The translations under genes and the position numbers were made by a program. DNA of 64,000 bases from Chloroflexota bacterium (lineage in GTDB: Bacteria > Chloroflexota > Anaerolineae > 4572-78 > J111), in the NCBI GenBank assembly GCA_016860845.1, contig BOKF01000021.1, positions 62,001-126,000 of the forward strand. Reading direction: 5' to 3'. The notes beneath the pieces are model-generated. The model worked only from the letters and a program-made list of their open reading frames with translations. It searched no databases and was not told the DNA's origin. This document shows, piece after piece, positions 45,881-53,110 of the stretch. Numbering within the stretch: position 1 is the stretch's first letter; every line of letters begins with the position of its first letter.

Positions 45881-46677
45881 CAACGCGCCTGGTGAGCTTT
45901 GCCAACAGTACCATCGCCGTCACCTATCACGGCGACCTGCCCGCCCAGATTGTTGACTTTTTGTACCGGCATATTTCCGCCATCCCAAACGCACCACCCC
46001 CCACCCTCACCTACCACCTGTGCGGCGATGAGCCGGACCTGCTCACCCTCCAGCGCGGCGATACCCTGCTCTACCGCGGCCATTCCGCTGCTGCTGCCGC
46101 CATACTGCTGCTGGGTGACAGCGGCCAAGCTCTGGCCGCGTCGAGCCAGGGTGGCTTGTTGTTTCATGCCGCCGGACTGGCTCAGTTGGGGCACGGGCTG
46201 CTGCTGCCCGGCCCCACCGGCTGCGGCAAAAGCACCCTGGCCGCCTGGTTGTTGAGCCGGGGTCTGGCCTATCTGAGCGACGAACTGATTTTTGTCGCCT
46301 CCGGTTCGGTGATGCTGCAAGGGTTTACCCGCCCGTTGAATTTAAAGCCGCCGGCCCGCTCCATTTTGCCTGCCGACCTTGATGCACCCCTATTCAGTAC
46401 GCCCTATACTGATTTAGTTTCGCCGGCCTGCACCCTCAACACCGCGCCCCTGATCCAAATCATTTTTCCCACTTATCAACCCGGTGGCAGCTTTTCCCTG
46501 CGCCCTTTATCCCCGGCCAGGGCCGGGTTGGCCCTGATGCAGTGTTTGCTCAACGCCCGGAATCTACCCGACCACGGCTTTGCCGAAATTAGCCGCCTGA
46601 CCCGGCAAGCCCCGGCCTATCAACTGGACTACGGCCATTTTGAGCAGTTGCAGGGCTGGCTGGAGAGCCAGCCCTAA
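45877..46677 (+). CDS. HPr-kinase-like P-loop kinase (HPr-rel type)
   Basis: A 266-residue protein. Residues about 90-200 carry the HPr kinase/phosphorylase fold: HAAGLAQLGHGLLLPGPTGC, Walker A GPTGCGKST (112-120) and YLSDELIFV (132-140), whose acidic pair replaces the Walker B-like Asp motif of HprK. The N-terminal 90 residues do not match the HprK N-terminal domain. Homologues phosphorylate a Ser of lasso-peptide precursors (paeninodin-type) or occur in the uncharacterised HPr-rel systems together with PqqD-like and nucleotidyltransferase proteins, exactly the set present here. No HPr or PTS gene is seen. The likely substrate is a peptide or protein presented by the PqqD-like partner. Confidence 0.85.
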   Translation: MTTRLVSFANSTIAVTYHGDLPAQIVDFLYRHISAIPNAPPPTLTYHLCGDEPDLLTLQRGDTLLYRGHSAAAAAILLLGDSGQALAASSQGGLLFHAAGLAQLGHGLLLPGPTGCGKSTLAAWLLSRGLAYLSDELIFVASGSVMLQGFTRPLNLKPPARSILPADLDAPLFSTPYTDLVSPACTLNTAPLIQIIFPTYQPGGSFSLRPLSPARAGLALMQCLLNARNLPDHGFAEISRLTRQAPAYQLDYGHFEQLQGWLESQP

Positions 46678-46694
46678 CGCCCTAACCGTTCTGT

Positions 46695-46723
46695 TTGACA
46701 AGGATGACTGCTTAGCCTAGAAT
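46695..46723 (+). promoter_or_regulatory. Strong promoter of the Tat-signal protein gene
   Basis: Perfect -35 TTGACA (46695-46700), 17-base spacer and -10 TAGAAT (46718-46723), 52 bases before the start codon. It separates this gene from the upstream operon and suggests abundant product. Confidence 0.8.
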
Positions 46724-46775
46724 TGGCCTCATTAGCTCCCTGCTCATTTAACCCGATAGATCAAGGAGAATAAGG

Positions 46776-47414
46776 ATGAGCACTCCCTTCGATAACGCTT
46801 CCGCAGAACCTCCAACAGACCCAGAAACCAGCCTGGGCCGGCGTGAGTTATTAAAAGCCCTGGCTGCCAGTAGCGGTGCGGTGGCGGCGGCCACCCTGCT
46901 GCCCGGCGAATGGGTCACGCCGGTCGTTGAGGCGGGCCTGCTCCCGGTTCATGCCCAGGCCTCCCCCACAGCCACACCCATCCCCACAGCCACCCTAGCA
47001 CCACCCCGTCCGGCGATAACCTCCTGTGGCGGGGTCAGCAACTTTTTGGGATCAACTACGCAAGCCCTATTCGACGACGATGAGCGAATTGTTGACTTGT
47101 TTGCCAGGGTTTCCCCCATACCACCGGTGGGTACGCTCGTCCGCTTTGATGTGACGGTCAATGGCTCTCCCGTAGCCATTGATGATACCCCGCCAACTTT
47201 GCCGGTCGTCGCCACCGACGCCACCGGTTTGGCCGACTTTAACCTAACAACCCCCTTCTCCATTACGGTCAGGCCGGTCGTCGCCAGCGGCGCCGGCTTT
47301 GATGAATTGAACCTGGGCGATATTGTCTCAATCACTTTTACCTTTGAGCCGCCGGTAGACCCCAGTCTTGACCCGATAGCCTGCGTGGCTAACTTTACCG
47401 TAGTTCCTCAATAA
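46776..47414 (+). CDS. Tat-signal exported protein, candidate substrate of the PqqD/HprK-like system
   Basis: A 212-residue protein. A hydrophilic N-terminus is followed by a twin-arginine motif (GRRELLK, Arg22-Arg23), an Ala-rich hydrophobic stretch (28-41), then LPGEWVTPVVEAGLLPVHA (42-60) and an AQA-type cleavage site. I recall this combination, an RR signal followed by WxxPVVExGxLPxHAQ, in exported Chloroflexota proteins, but cannot verify it here. A short Thr/Pro linker (62-80) precedes an Ig-like beta domain (about 83-212: VRFDVTVNGSPVAIDDTPP). RBS AAGGAGAA. It has its own promoter and lies 98 bases after the HPr-kinase-like gene. Function unknown; as the only exported protein next to a peptide-modification set it is the obvious substrate candidate. 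Confidence 0.75.
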   Translation: MSTPFDNASAEPPTDPETSLGRRELLKALAASSGAVAAATLLPGEWVTPVVEAGLLPVHAQASPTATPIPTATLAPPRPAITSCGGVSNFLGSTTQALFDDDERIVDLFARVSPIPPVGTLVRFDVTVNGSPVAIDDTPPTLPVVATDATGLADFNLTTPFSITVRPVVASGAGFDELNLGDIVSITFTFEPPVDPSLDPIACVANFTVVPQ

Positions 47415-47519
47415 TCAGAGGGTCATTTAGACGCCTTGGCTTTGTAGCTGTCTGCGCTCGTTGCTTGGGGGGCAAGCGGCATAAAATTTATCGTTATAGT
47501 TAAGGAAGAAAAACTGATA

Positions 47520-48512
47520 ATGAACACCAAACTGTTTCAAAAAGATTTTATCACCACCCAGGATTGGACCGTGGAAGACCTGAACACCATGCTCGATCTG
47601 GCCTTTCGGTTGAAAGGCGAGTTTGCCATGGGCGTGTCCCACGACCACATCCTACGGGCCAAAACCTTGTATATGCTCTTCTTTGAAGAAAGCACCCGCA
47701 CCCGCAACTCCTTTGAAACCGGCATGACCCAGTTGGGCGGCCATGCCGTCTTTCTGACCCCCAAAGCGACCCAGATTGGGCATGGCGAAAACGCCAAGGA
47801 TACCGGCATTGTCCTGAGCAGCTATGGCCATGGCATATCTATTCGCGACTGCCGCACCAACGTCGGCCAGAAATACCTGTATGAAATGGCTCAATACGCC
47901 GACGCCCCCATCTTTAACATGCAGGACGATGTGGACCACCCCTGCCAGGCTATGGCCGACCTGATGACTCTTATGGAACTCTTTGGCCGGGATTTACGCG
48001 GGCGCAAATTTGTTATCTCCTGGACCTACGCCCCCAAGTATGTCCGCCCGCTCAGTGTGCCGCAGTCGCTGGTCTGGTTGATGCCCCGTTTTGGCATGGA
48101 TGTCACCCTAGCTTATCCCGAAGGCTATCACCTCATGCCCAATGTCATGGAAGCGGCCTACAAAAACGCCGAGATTGGGGGCGTCACCTTAACCGAGACC
48201 CACAATATGGAAGATGCTTTCAAAGACGCCGACTTCCTCTACCCCAAGTCCTGGGGGCCGATTATGGTTACCGAAGACGAGCCGGAAGTCGAAGCCATGG
48301 CCGCCAAAAACCAGGGCTGGCGTGTTACCCAGGCCAAGATGAACCTGGCCAAGAAGCACGCCGTTTACATGCACTGCATGCCGGTTGACCGGGGCCATGA
48401 AGTGGACGACGAGGTCATTGACGGGCCACAATCGGTCATCTACAAGCAGGCTGAAAATCGGTTGCATATCCAAAAGGCGTTGATGGCTCTGACCATGGGC
48501 GGCCGGGCGTAA
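47520..48512 (+). CDS. Carbamoyltransferase of the knotted/YgeW-like group
   Basis: A 330-residue transcarbamylase. SxRTR motif STRTR (58-62) binds carbamoyl phosphate; the HCMP-type motif (HCMPVDRGHEVDDEVIDG, about 281-298) lies in the amino-acid domain. SWTYAPKYVRPLSVPQSLV, TLAYPEGYHL and AFKDADFLYPKSWGP match the YgeW group more than classical ornithine carbamoyltransferase. YgeW-type enzymes are linked to purine/allantoin-type nitrogen metabolism; the natural acceptor is unsettled. The next gene is a YgeY-like hydrolase, reproducing the ygeW-ygeY association. RBS AAGGAAG. Acetyl- or succinyl-ornithine carbamoyltransferase is the alternative. Confidence 0.85.
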   Translation: MNTKLFQKDFITTQDWTVEDLNTMLDLAFRLKGEFAMGVSHDHILRAKTLYMLFFEESTRTRNSFETGMTQLGGHAVFLTPKATQIGHGENAKDTGIVLSSYGHGISIRDCRTNVGQKYLYEMAQYADAPIFNMQDDVDHPCQAMADLMTLMELFGRDLRGRKFVISWTYAPKYVRPLSVPQSLVWLMPRFGMDVTLAYPEGYHLMPNVMEAAYKNAEIGGVTLTETHNMEDAFKDADFLYPKSWGPIMVTEDEPEVEAMAAKNQGWRVTQAKMNLAKKHAVYMHCMPVDRGHEVDDEVIDGPQSVIYKQAENRLHIQKALMALTMGGRA

Positions 48513-48550
48513 GCGTTTTACCGCTTAGGGTTACCTCACGAAACCGATTC

Positions 48551-48622
48551 TTTTACCGCAGAGAACGCTGAGAACGCCGAGAAATATAAAAAACTCTGCG
48601 AGCTTTGCGCCCTCTGCGGTAA
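48551..48622. repeat. Inverted repeat of the CCGCAGAGNNCGC family
   Basis: TTACCGCAGAGAACGCTGAG pairs with CTTTGCGCCCTCTGCGGTAA, a long imperfect hairpin between the ygeW-like and ygeY-like genes. It could act as a processing or partial termination site. Confidence 0.75.
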
Positions 48623-48659
48623 TTTTTCAAAGTTGAGTTGAATCCAGAAGGATTTTGAG

Positions 48660-49910
48660 TTGACTATGCCCCTAACTTCTTTCCCTATTCCCCCGGCCTT
48701 AGCCCAGGCCGCCGAGCGGGTCCGCCAGTATGCCCAGACGATCCGGCAGCCGCAAGTTGATTTCCTGGCCGACCTGATCCGCATCCAAAGCTACACCGGC
48801 CAGGAGAAACCGGCGGTCGAACGCACCCTGGCCGAAATGGCTGCCTGCGGCTTTGACCGGGTTCGCACCGACAGCGCCGGCAACGCCCTGGCAACGGTCG
48901 GCGCAGGCCGCTTCCACCTGTTGTACGATGCCCACCTGGACGAGAATGAAGTGGCTGATGAGCGGGACTGGCCCTATCCACCTTTAGAGCCGACCGTGGC
49001 CAACGGCAAACTCTACGGGCTGGGCGCATCCGACTGCAAGGGTGGGGTGGCCTCGATTGTCTACGGCGCGCGGCTGGCCGCCGAGCTAAACCTGACCGGC
49101 GACTGCACCGTGACCGTCAAGGGGTCAACGCTGGAGGAGGACGCCGAAGGCTTTGCCATGCGCCACCTCATCGAGCAGGATCGCCTGCCCCGCCCCGACG
49201 CCGTGCTGCTGGCCGAGGCGACTGACCTGACCCTGCGGCGTGGCCACCGCGGCCGCTGCGAGATCAAGGTCCGCATGCCCGGCCGGGCGGCTCACGCCAG
49301 CACCCCTGAATTGGGCGACAACGCCATTCTGAAAATGCGTCCGGTCCTGGACGCCCTCGAAGCCATGACGCCTCACCTGCCCGCCGACCCCATCCTGGGC
49401 CAAGGCACGCAGGTAGTGACCATGATTGCCTCGCCCCACACGCCCAACAGCGTACCCGTCTGGTGCGAAGCCACCCTCGACCGCCGCCTGACCCCCGGTG
49501 AAACGCCGGAGCGGGTGGTCGCCGAGATCGAAGCGGCGCTGGCCGGGTTGGGCGCGTCGGTGCAGGTGGCCCAGCAGCCGGTCAAATCGTGGACCGGGCT
49601 GGATTTGAGCGGCCCGGCCTTCTTCCCCGGCTGGCTCCTGCCCGCAGACCACCCGCTCATCCGCATCGGCCAGGTCACCTGCGCCGCCCTGTGGGACCAA
49701 GTTCCCCGCGTGGATGTCTGGAAGTTCAGCACCAATGGTACCTATTCCGCCGGAGCGGCCGGCATCCCGACCCTCGGCTTTGGGCCGATGGAGGAGCAGT
49801 ACGTCCATACCCCCCAGGACCAGGTTGACCTGGAGAAGCTGCTTAAAGGGGCGATGTTTTATGCCCTATTCCCCCTGGCGTACAGTTTGCTGATGGGCGG
49901 GGAAGCTTAG
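48660..49910 (+). CDS. M20-family metallohydrolase, YgeY-like
   Basis: A 416-residue di-zinc hydrolase. Metal ligands and catalytic residues are in LYDAHLDENEV (His-x-Asp), GLGASDCKGGVAS, the GSTLEEDAEG catalytic Glu pair and the terminal YVHTPQDQVDLEKL His. The dimerisation insert is present (GHRGRCEIKVRMPGRAAHAS). KFSTNGTYSAGAAGIPTLGF near 360 resembles the YgeY group. Substrates in this group are not established; peptides or ureido/acyl amino acids are likely. TTG at 48660 with AAGGA seven bases upstream is used; ATG 48666 is an alternative. Degenerate copies of its 3' end lie at 50708 and 51381. Confidence 0.88.
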   Translation: MTMPLTSFPIPPALAQAAERVRQYAQTIRQPQVDFLADLIRIQSYTGQEKPAVERTLAEMAACGFDRVRTDSAGNALATVGAGRFHLLYDAHLDENEVADERDWPYPPLEPTVANGKLYGLGASDCKGGVASIVYGARLAAELNLTGDCTVTVKGSTLEEDAEGFAMRHLIEQDRLPRPDAVLLAEATDLTLRRGHRGRCEIKVRMPGRAAHASTPELGDNAILKMRPVLDALEAMTPHLPADPILGQGTQVVTMIASPHTPNSVPVWCEATLDRRLTPGETPERVVAEIEAALAGLGASVQVAQQPVKSWTGLDLSGPAFFPGWLLPADHPLIRIGQVTCAALWDQVPRVDVWKFSTNGTYSAGAAGIPTLGFGPMEEQYVHTPQDQVDLEKLLKGAMFYALFPLAYSLLMGGEA

Positions 49911-49960
49911 GCTCACGACTTATACAGTAGATAACCAGCTAAAGAAACCATCTTCACCCC

Positions 49961-49989
49961 TTGCTTTTTATGCGTCATTGACGTACAAT
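49961..49989 (+). promoter_or_regulatory. Promoter of the toxin-antitoxin module, leaderless architecture
   Basis: TTGCTT, 17 bases, TACAAT (49984-49989). The ATG at 49995 is only five bases after the -10, so the transcript would begin at or near the start codon. Confidence 0.55.
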
Positions 49990-49994
49990 AAGCC

Positions 49995-50312
49995 ATGCTC
50001 TTCATCGAAACGCCTCTCTTCACCCAACTCATCCGAGAGTTAATCCCAGATGAAAACTATAGATTGCTTCAACAAACCCTCATTCTGCGACCGGAAACGG
50101 GTGATCTCATTCAAGGAGGAGGAGGGCTTCGGAAAATACGCTGGAAATTACCGGGCCGAGGTAAGAGAGGGGGATTACGAGTCATTTACTATTGGGATGT
50201 TGCCGCTAATACGATTTATATGCTTTTACCATATCCCAAGAATAAGCAGGAAGATTTGACCCCAGCCCAGCTAAAAATGTTACGTAATTTGATAAAGGAA
50301 TGGTTGGAATGA
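49995..50312 (+). CDS. RelE/HigB-type toxin
   Basis: A 105-residue protein with the HigB-2/RelE pattern: RPETGDLIQGGGGLRKIRW, LPGRGKRGGLRVIYYWDV and ANTIYMLLPYPKNKQEDLTP. The family cleaves mRNA on the ribosome. Toxin-first order and the overlap with the downstream HTH gene (ATGA) match higBA modules. Base composition is AT-richer than the flanking ygeY-like gene, suggesting acquisition. No ribosome binding site is seen, consistent with a leaderless message. Confidence 0.85.
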   Translation: MLFIETPLFTQLIRELIPDENYRLLQQTLILRPETGDLIQGGGGLRKIRWKLPGRGKRGGLRVIYYWDVAANTIYMLLPYPKNKQEDLTPAQLKMLRNLIKEWLE

Positions 50313-50605
50313 ATGACAAAGATTTTGCCAATTTGGTGGAAAGTATTAAACAGGCCGGGCAGATAAAACGGGGCGAACTAGCACCGGGTCGCCTGTTTGA
50401 ATTTAGTCCATTAGATATAAAGGCTATTCGAGAACAGTTCCATAAATCACAACGGGAGTTTGCCTATATGATTGGGGTTAGCGTTGGAACTTTGCAAAAC
50501 TGGGAACAAGGTCGGCGTAAACCGGAAGGGCCAGCCAGGGCGTTGTTACAGATAGCGGCCAAAAATCCTAAAGCGGTAATAGAAGCATTGGGAACAGGAG
50601 AATAA
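50309..50605 (+). CDS. HigA-type HTH antitoxin
   Basis: A 98-residue protein (from ATG 50309) with an XRE-like helix-turn-helix in its C-terminal half: IREQFHKSQREFAYMIGVSV, GTLQNWEQGRRKPEGPARAL. It would neutralise the toxin and repress the module. The start overlaps the toxin stop by four bases; ATG at 50300 would give three more residues. Confidence 0.85.
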   Translation: MNDKDFANLVESIKQAGQIKRGELAPGRLFEFSPLDIKAIREQFHKSQREFAYMIGVSVGTLQNWEQGRRKPEGPARALLQIAAKNPKAVIEALGTGE

Positions 50606-50703
50606 AATGGGAGTCTCTGCAAACGCGGTACGATTTGGAGAAGGAAAAGGATAGGTTACAAGACCGCTTAGAAAAAGAAGTGCTGGTTTATGCGGCTGCT
50701 TAA
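50605..50703 (+). pseudogene. Possible gene-tail remnant after the antitoxin gene
   Basis: One open frame without a start codon reads KWESLQTRYDLEKEKDRLQD and ends in a stop at 50701. It looks like the coiled-coil C-terminus of a lost gene. Short, so uncertain. Confidence 0.3.
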
Positions 50704-50707
50704 TTAG

Positions 50708-50818
50708 GGGAAGCAGTACGTCCACACGCCCCAGACCAGGTGGACCGGCAGAAGCTGCTCAAAGGAGCGATGTTTTACGCGCTGTTCCCCTGGCTTATAG
50801 TTTGCTGAGGGGTGAGGT
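50708..50818 (+). repeat. Degenerate copy 2 of the 3' end of the ygeY-like gene
   Basis: Matches 49793-49903 over about 110 bases (GCAGTACGTCCA, GAAGCTGCT, AAAGG, GCGATGTTTTA, TTTGCTGA). It has lost one C of the C5 run and is not translatable in frame. Confidence 0.85.
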
Positions 50819-50858
50819 AAAATGGTGAAATAGACTATCCTGAATAGGTCAGTTTGGG

Positions 50859-50864
50859 TATAAT
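50859..50864 (+). promoter_or_regulatory. -10 element upstream of the 50892 gene
   Basis: Perfect TATAAT 27 bases before the start codon. No good -35 at standard distance. Confidence 0.4.
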
Positions 50865-50891
50865 AGCTAAAAAGGTAGTCTGCCACCGGTC

Positions 50892-51122
50892 ATGTTTGAA
50901 ATCATTAGTGAGATAACCGACATCGAAGTGATTGCGGTAGGCAGTTCCATTCATGACCTGGCCCGCCTCCGTAAACAGTATGGTCGAGGAAGATGGCGAA
51001 AACTAAAAGGTATTGCCAGAGTACGGCTGAGGAGTGGTAGAATACGTCTCGCCGAGTTGCATTGGTATGAGGCGCATGGCATAGGTAAAAAGGAAGTTAA
51101 GCGTAAACGGTATTTGGATTGA
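50892..51122 (+). CDS. Small basic protein of unknown function
   Basis: A 76-residue protein, very basic in its second half: EIISEITDIEVIAVGSSIHD, LARLRKQYGRGRWRKLKGIA, then ELHWYEAHGIGKKEVKRKRY. I recall similar small proteins in Chloroflexota and cyanobacteria but know no function. The basic character suggests nucleic-acid binding. It is 3 bases upstream of the next small gene, an apparent two-gene unit placed like a toxin-antitoxin or cassette pair. Confidence 0.7.
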   Translation: MFEIISEITDIEVIAVGSSIHDLARLRKQYGRGRWRKLKGIARVRLRSGRIRLAELHWYEAHGIGKKEVKRKRYLD

Positions 51123-51125
51123 GAG

Positions 51126-51368
51126 ATGAACCAACAAAAAAATTCTGCTCCGCTGTTTGCCGTATGTATTGATAATTCTGAATATCCGGCCTCGTTGGAG
51201 TTGCATAAGGTCTATCAGGTCTTGCCTGATGAGGATGCGGCGGTTGATGGGGACATTCGGGTGATAGATGAAAGCGGTGAGGATTATCTCTACCCGGCTG
51301 ATTATTTTATCCTGGTTAAGCTGCCTCACGCAGTAGAACAAGCATTTCTTCAGGCTGCGTATGCCTGA
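51126..51368 (+). CDS. Small acidic protein of unknown function
   Basis: An 80-residue protein: FAVCIDNSEYPASLELHKVY, QVLPDEDAAVDGDIRVIDES, GEDYLYPADYFILVKLP. Acidic, beta-rich and partner-sized for the basic protein encoded just upstream. Similar short proteins occur widely in cyanobacteria and Chloroflexota without assigned function. The start follows the previous stop by three bases. Confidence 0.7.
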   Translation: MNQQKNSAPLFAVCIDNSEYPASLELHKVYQVLPDEDAAVDGDIRVIDESGEDYLYPADYFILVKLPHAVEQAFLQAAYA

Positions 51369-51380
51369 CAATCCCCTGCT

Positions 51381-51430
51381 GCGATGTTTTACGCGCTGTT
51401 CCCCTGGCTTATAGCTTGCTGATGGGTGAG
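51381..51430 (+). repeat. Degenerate copy 3 of the 3' end of the ygeY-like gene
   Basis: Matches 49851-49900. It shares with copy 2 the variants ACGCGCTGTT and CCCCTGGCTTATAG that copy 1 lacks, so copies 2 and 3 are closer to each other than to the intact gene. Confidence 0.85.
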
Positions 51431-51499
51431 GACAATTTGCGCAGTTGTTGTTAGGCGGCGAAACCGAGGTATTATTACAGCCAGAAAGTGGAACTGGTT

Positions 51500-51751
51500 A
51501 TGGACAGTAATGAAAATCAATCCTATACTCGGATTGTTATTTCCTCAACAGAAAACCTTGAAGAAGTTTTGAGTAAGGTTTTCCATGAGCTTAGACATCC
51601 TATTGCTGCTATAAAAGGTTATGCTGACTTAATCTTGCAGGAAAGAGTTGATTGTAGAGAAGGGGTTAAACAAATCTATGAGGCAGCAGCAGATATTGAA
51701 GTAGGTCTGAGCGAAATCTTCGAATATCTACGAAAACGAAGTTCGGATTGA
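51500..51751 (+). CDS. Stand-alone HisKA (dimerisation/phosphoacceptor) domain protein
   Basis: About 83 residues (ATG 51500; 51488 possible). EEVLSKVFHELRHPIAAIKG then YADLILQERV is the H-box helix of histidine kinases, with the phospho-acceptor His in HELRHP. A second helix follows (GVKQIYEAAADIEVGLSEIF). There is no ATPase domain and the frame ends cleanly. It may be a phosphotransfer or dimer-interfering protein, or a remnant of a kinase gene. AT-rich like the rest of the island. Confidence 0.6.
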   Translation: MDSNENQSYTRIVISSTENLEEVLSKVFHELRHPIAAIKGYADLILQERVDCREGVKQIYEAAADIEVGLSEIFEYLRKRSSD

Positions 51752-51827
51752 GATAAGAAAGTTAAGCTAGAAAAATTCGTGTAATCCATGGCATAAAAAT
51801 CTTGAGTGGCGTAAATTCTATGGATAA

Positions 51828-51866
51828 AAAAGACCCCTGAGAGATTTCAAACCTCAGGGGTCTTTT
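51828..51866. terminator. Bidirectional terminator between the orphan HisKA gene and the DUF4340 gene
   Basis: 14-bp perfect stem (51828-51841, 51853-51866) AAAAGACCCCTGAG and complement, with A/T tracts on both sides so it can end transcripts from either strand. Confidence 0.9.
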
Positions 51867-51875
51867 GATTCAAAC

Positions 51876-52844
51876 TTATGGCGCTGGCGTAGCCTCCGCA
51901 CCCGGTTCGGCGGTAGGCGGCGCTTGCAGGAAATCGGCCCGCTTCTTTTCGAGGAATGTGTTTACCAGGCCCTCGCTGACCCGCACGTAATAGGGCGACT
52001 CGGAGGATTTGACGACGTAGGTGTTGTCGGTATCATCCTTAGCCCCAATGCTCAGGGTGTAGGTTTTGTCCGCTGTTTTGAGGGTGATCACGGCCTGGGG
52101 TTTATCCAGACCATAAGCAGGGTCTTCCGTCTTGCCGAGCGGCTTGGTCAGGCGGATACCGCTGGCCTGGCTGAACAGGCTGGTGAAATTGTTCTCGTTG
52201 AAGGTTTCATCGCCGGCCAGCCCTGGCATGGTCCATTGTTCGCCCTCTTTGGTAAACTCAAACGTGCCGTTGGCGTTCTCCAGGGTCAGGCTGGTGGTGG
52301 CCGTTTGGGGCACGGTGAAGTAGAGCGTGTCTACCCAGGAACCCGCCTGGGGACTGGCCTCAAAGCTGTTGATGTCGCCGGCCAGGTAAACCTCGGGATT
52401 ATCGTCGGCGCGGACGTGGGTCGCGGCGGCTCCGGCGGAACTGCCGATGTAGAGCTTGTGGCTGGACCCGTCTTTCAACTGGATCTCGACCAGGCTGTTA
52501 AAATCATTCGCGGCGACCTTGAGCCGGCTGTGGCTGCCCTCGGTCTGCGTGACCAGCCGGTTGGTCCTGATTTTCTCGATTTTATCCAATAAAGGCGTCA
52601 CTTTGGCGCTGTCAACCGGATAATCGTCCGCCTCCGGCAAGACCCAGTTATCGCCGTTTTTGGCCAGTGCCAGCCTGTTCCCTTCGCTGTCGCTTAGGGT
52701 GAGACCCGTCACATCCGCTGCCTTGTAATCGGGCAACAGCGGGCCGCCCCCACTCGATGCGGCTGCTCTGGGCCACAAGACAAAGGCCGCCAGCGCAATT
52801 TGCGCCACTAAAATTACCGCTAAAATCTGGTTGAATCTACTCAT
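51876..52844 (-). CDS. DUF4340 membrane-anchored protein of a Gld-type ABC system
   Basis: A 322-residue protein from the ATG at 52844 (RBS GGAG). One TM helix near the N-terminus (about 6-24, LAVILVAQIALAAFVLW) is followed by repeated DUF4340 beta units (VTGLTLSDSEGNRLALAKNG, VEIQLKDGSSHKLYIGSSAG). The C-terminal tail is Pro/Ala-rich. DUF4340 proteins usually accompany GldA/GldF/GldG ABC exporters, as here. Located outside the membrane; role unknown, perhaps substrate handling. Confidence 0.88.
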   Translation of the reverse strand: MSRFNQILAVILVAQIALAAFVLWPRAAASSGGGPLLPDYKAADVTGLTLSDSEGNRLALAKNGDNWVLPEADDYPVDSAKVTPLLDKIEKIRTNRLVTQTEGSHSRLKVAANDFNSLVEIQLKDGSSHKLYIGSSAGAAATHVRADDNPEVYLAGDINSFEASPQAGSWVDTLYFTVPQTATTSLTLENANGTFEFTKEGEQWTMPGLAGDETFNENNFTSLFSQASGIRLTKPLGKTEDPAYGLDKPQAVITLKTADKTYTLSIGAKDDTDNTYVVKSSESPYYVRVSEGLVNTFLEKKRADFLQAPPTAEPGAEATPAP

Positions 52845-52910
52845 GGTTGTTTTACTCCGTTGAAGATAGGCAGTTCCAAGATTTAAATCATCCAATTGTT
52901 CTCACCGGCT

Positions 52911-52980
52911 TGATGCGTGATACGTGATGCGTAAGAAATCTTGCCTGGATACCATCACGCATCACGCATTACGTATCACG
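52911..52980. repeat. Inverted word repeat of the GATGCGTGATACGTGA family
   Basis: GATGCGTGATACGTGATGCG pairs with CGCATCACGCATTACGTATC. It lies between the permease and DUF4340 genes of one operon. Confidence 0.8.
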
Positions 52981-53010
52981 GACTTTGGATAATTACTTTC
53001 TTGGAGTTGC

Positions 53011-53110
53011 CATAGTAGTCAGTAGCCAGTAGTCAGTAGCCAGAAAGCAAGAATTGCTATCAGCTATCTGACATCTGACTACTGTCATCTGATTACTGGC
53101 TACTCACGAC
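53011..53110. repeat. Inverted word repeat of the CAGTAGCCAGTAGTC family
   Basis: AGTCAGTAGCCAGTAGTCAG pairs with ATCTGACTACTGTCATCTGA. The right arm forms the last codons of the permease gene (SGQSVVSSQ), so the repeat has extended its C-terminus. Confidence 0.7.

Noticed and set aside
44472..47414. Lasso-peptide biosynthetic cluster
   Set aside because: The nucleotidyltransferase, PqqD-like and kinase-like proteins fit, but no asparagine-synthetase-like cyclase, transglutaminase-like peptidase or short precursor with a lasso core is present.
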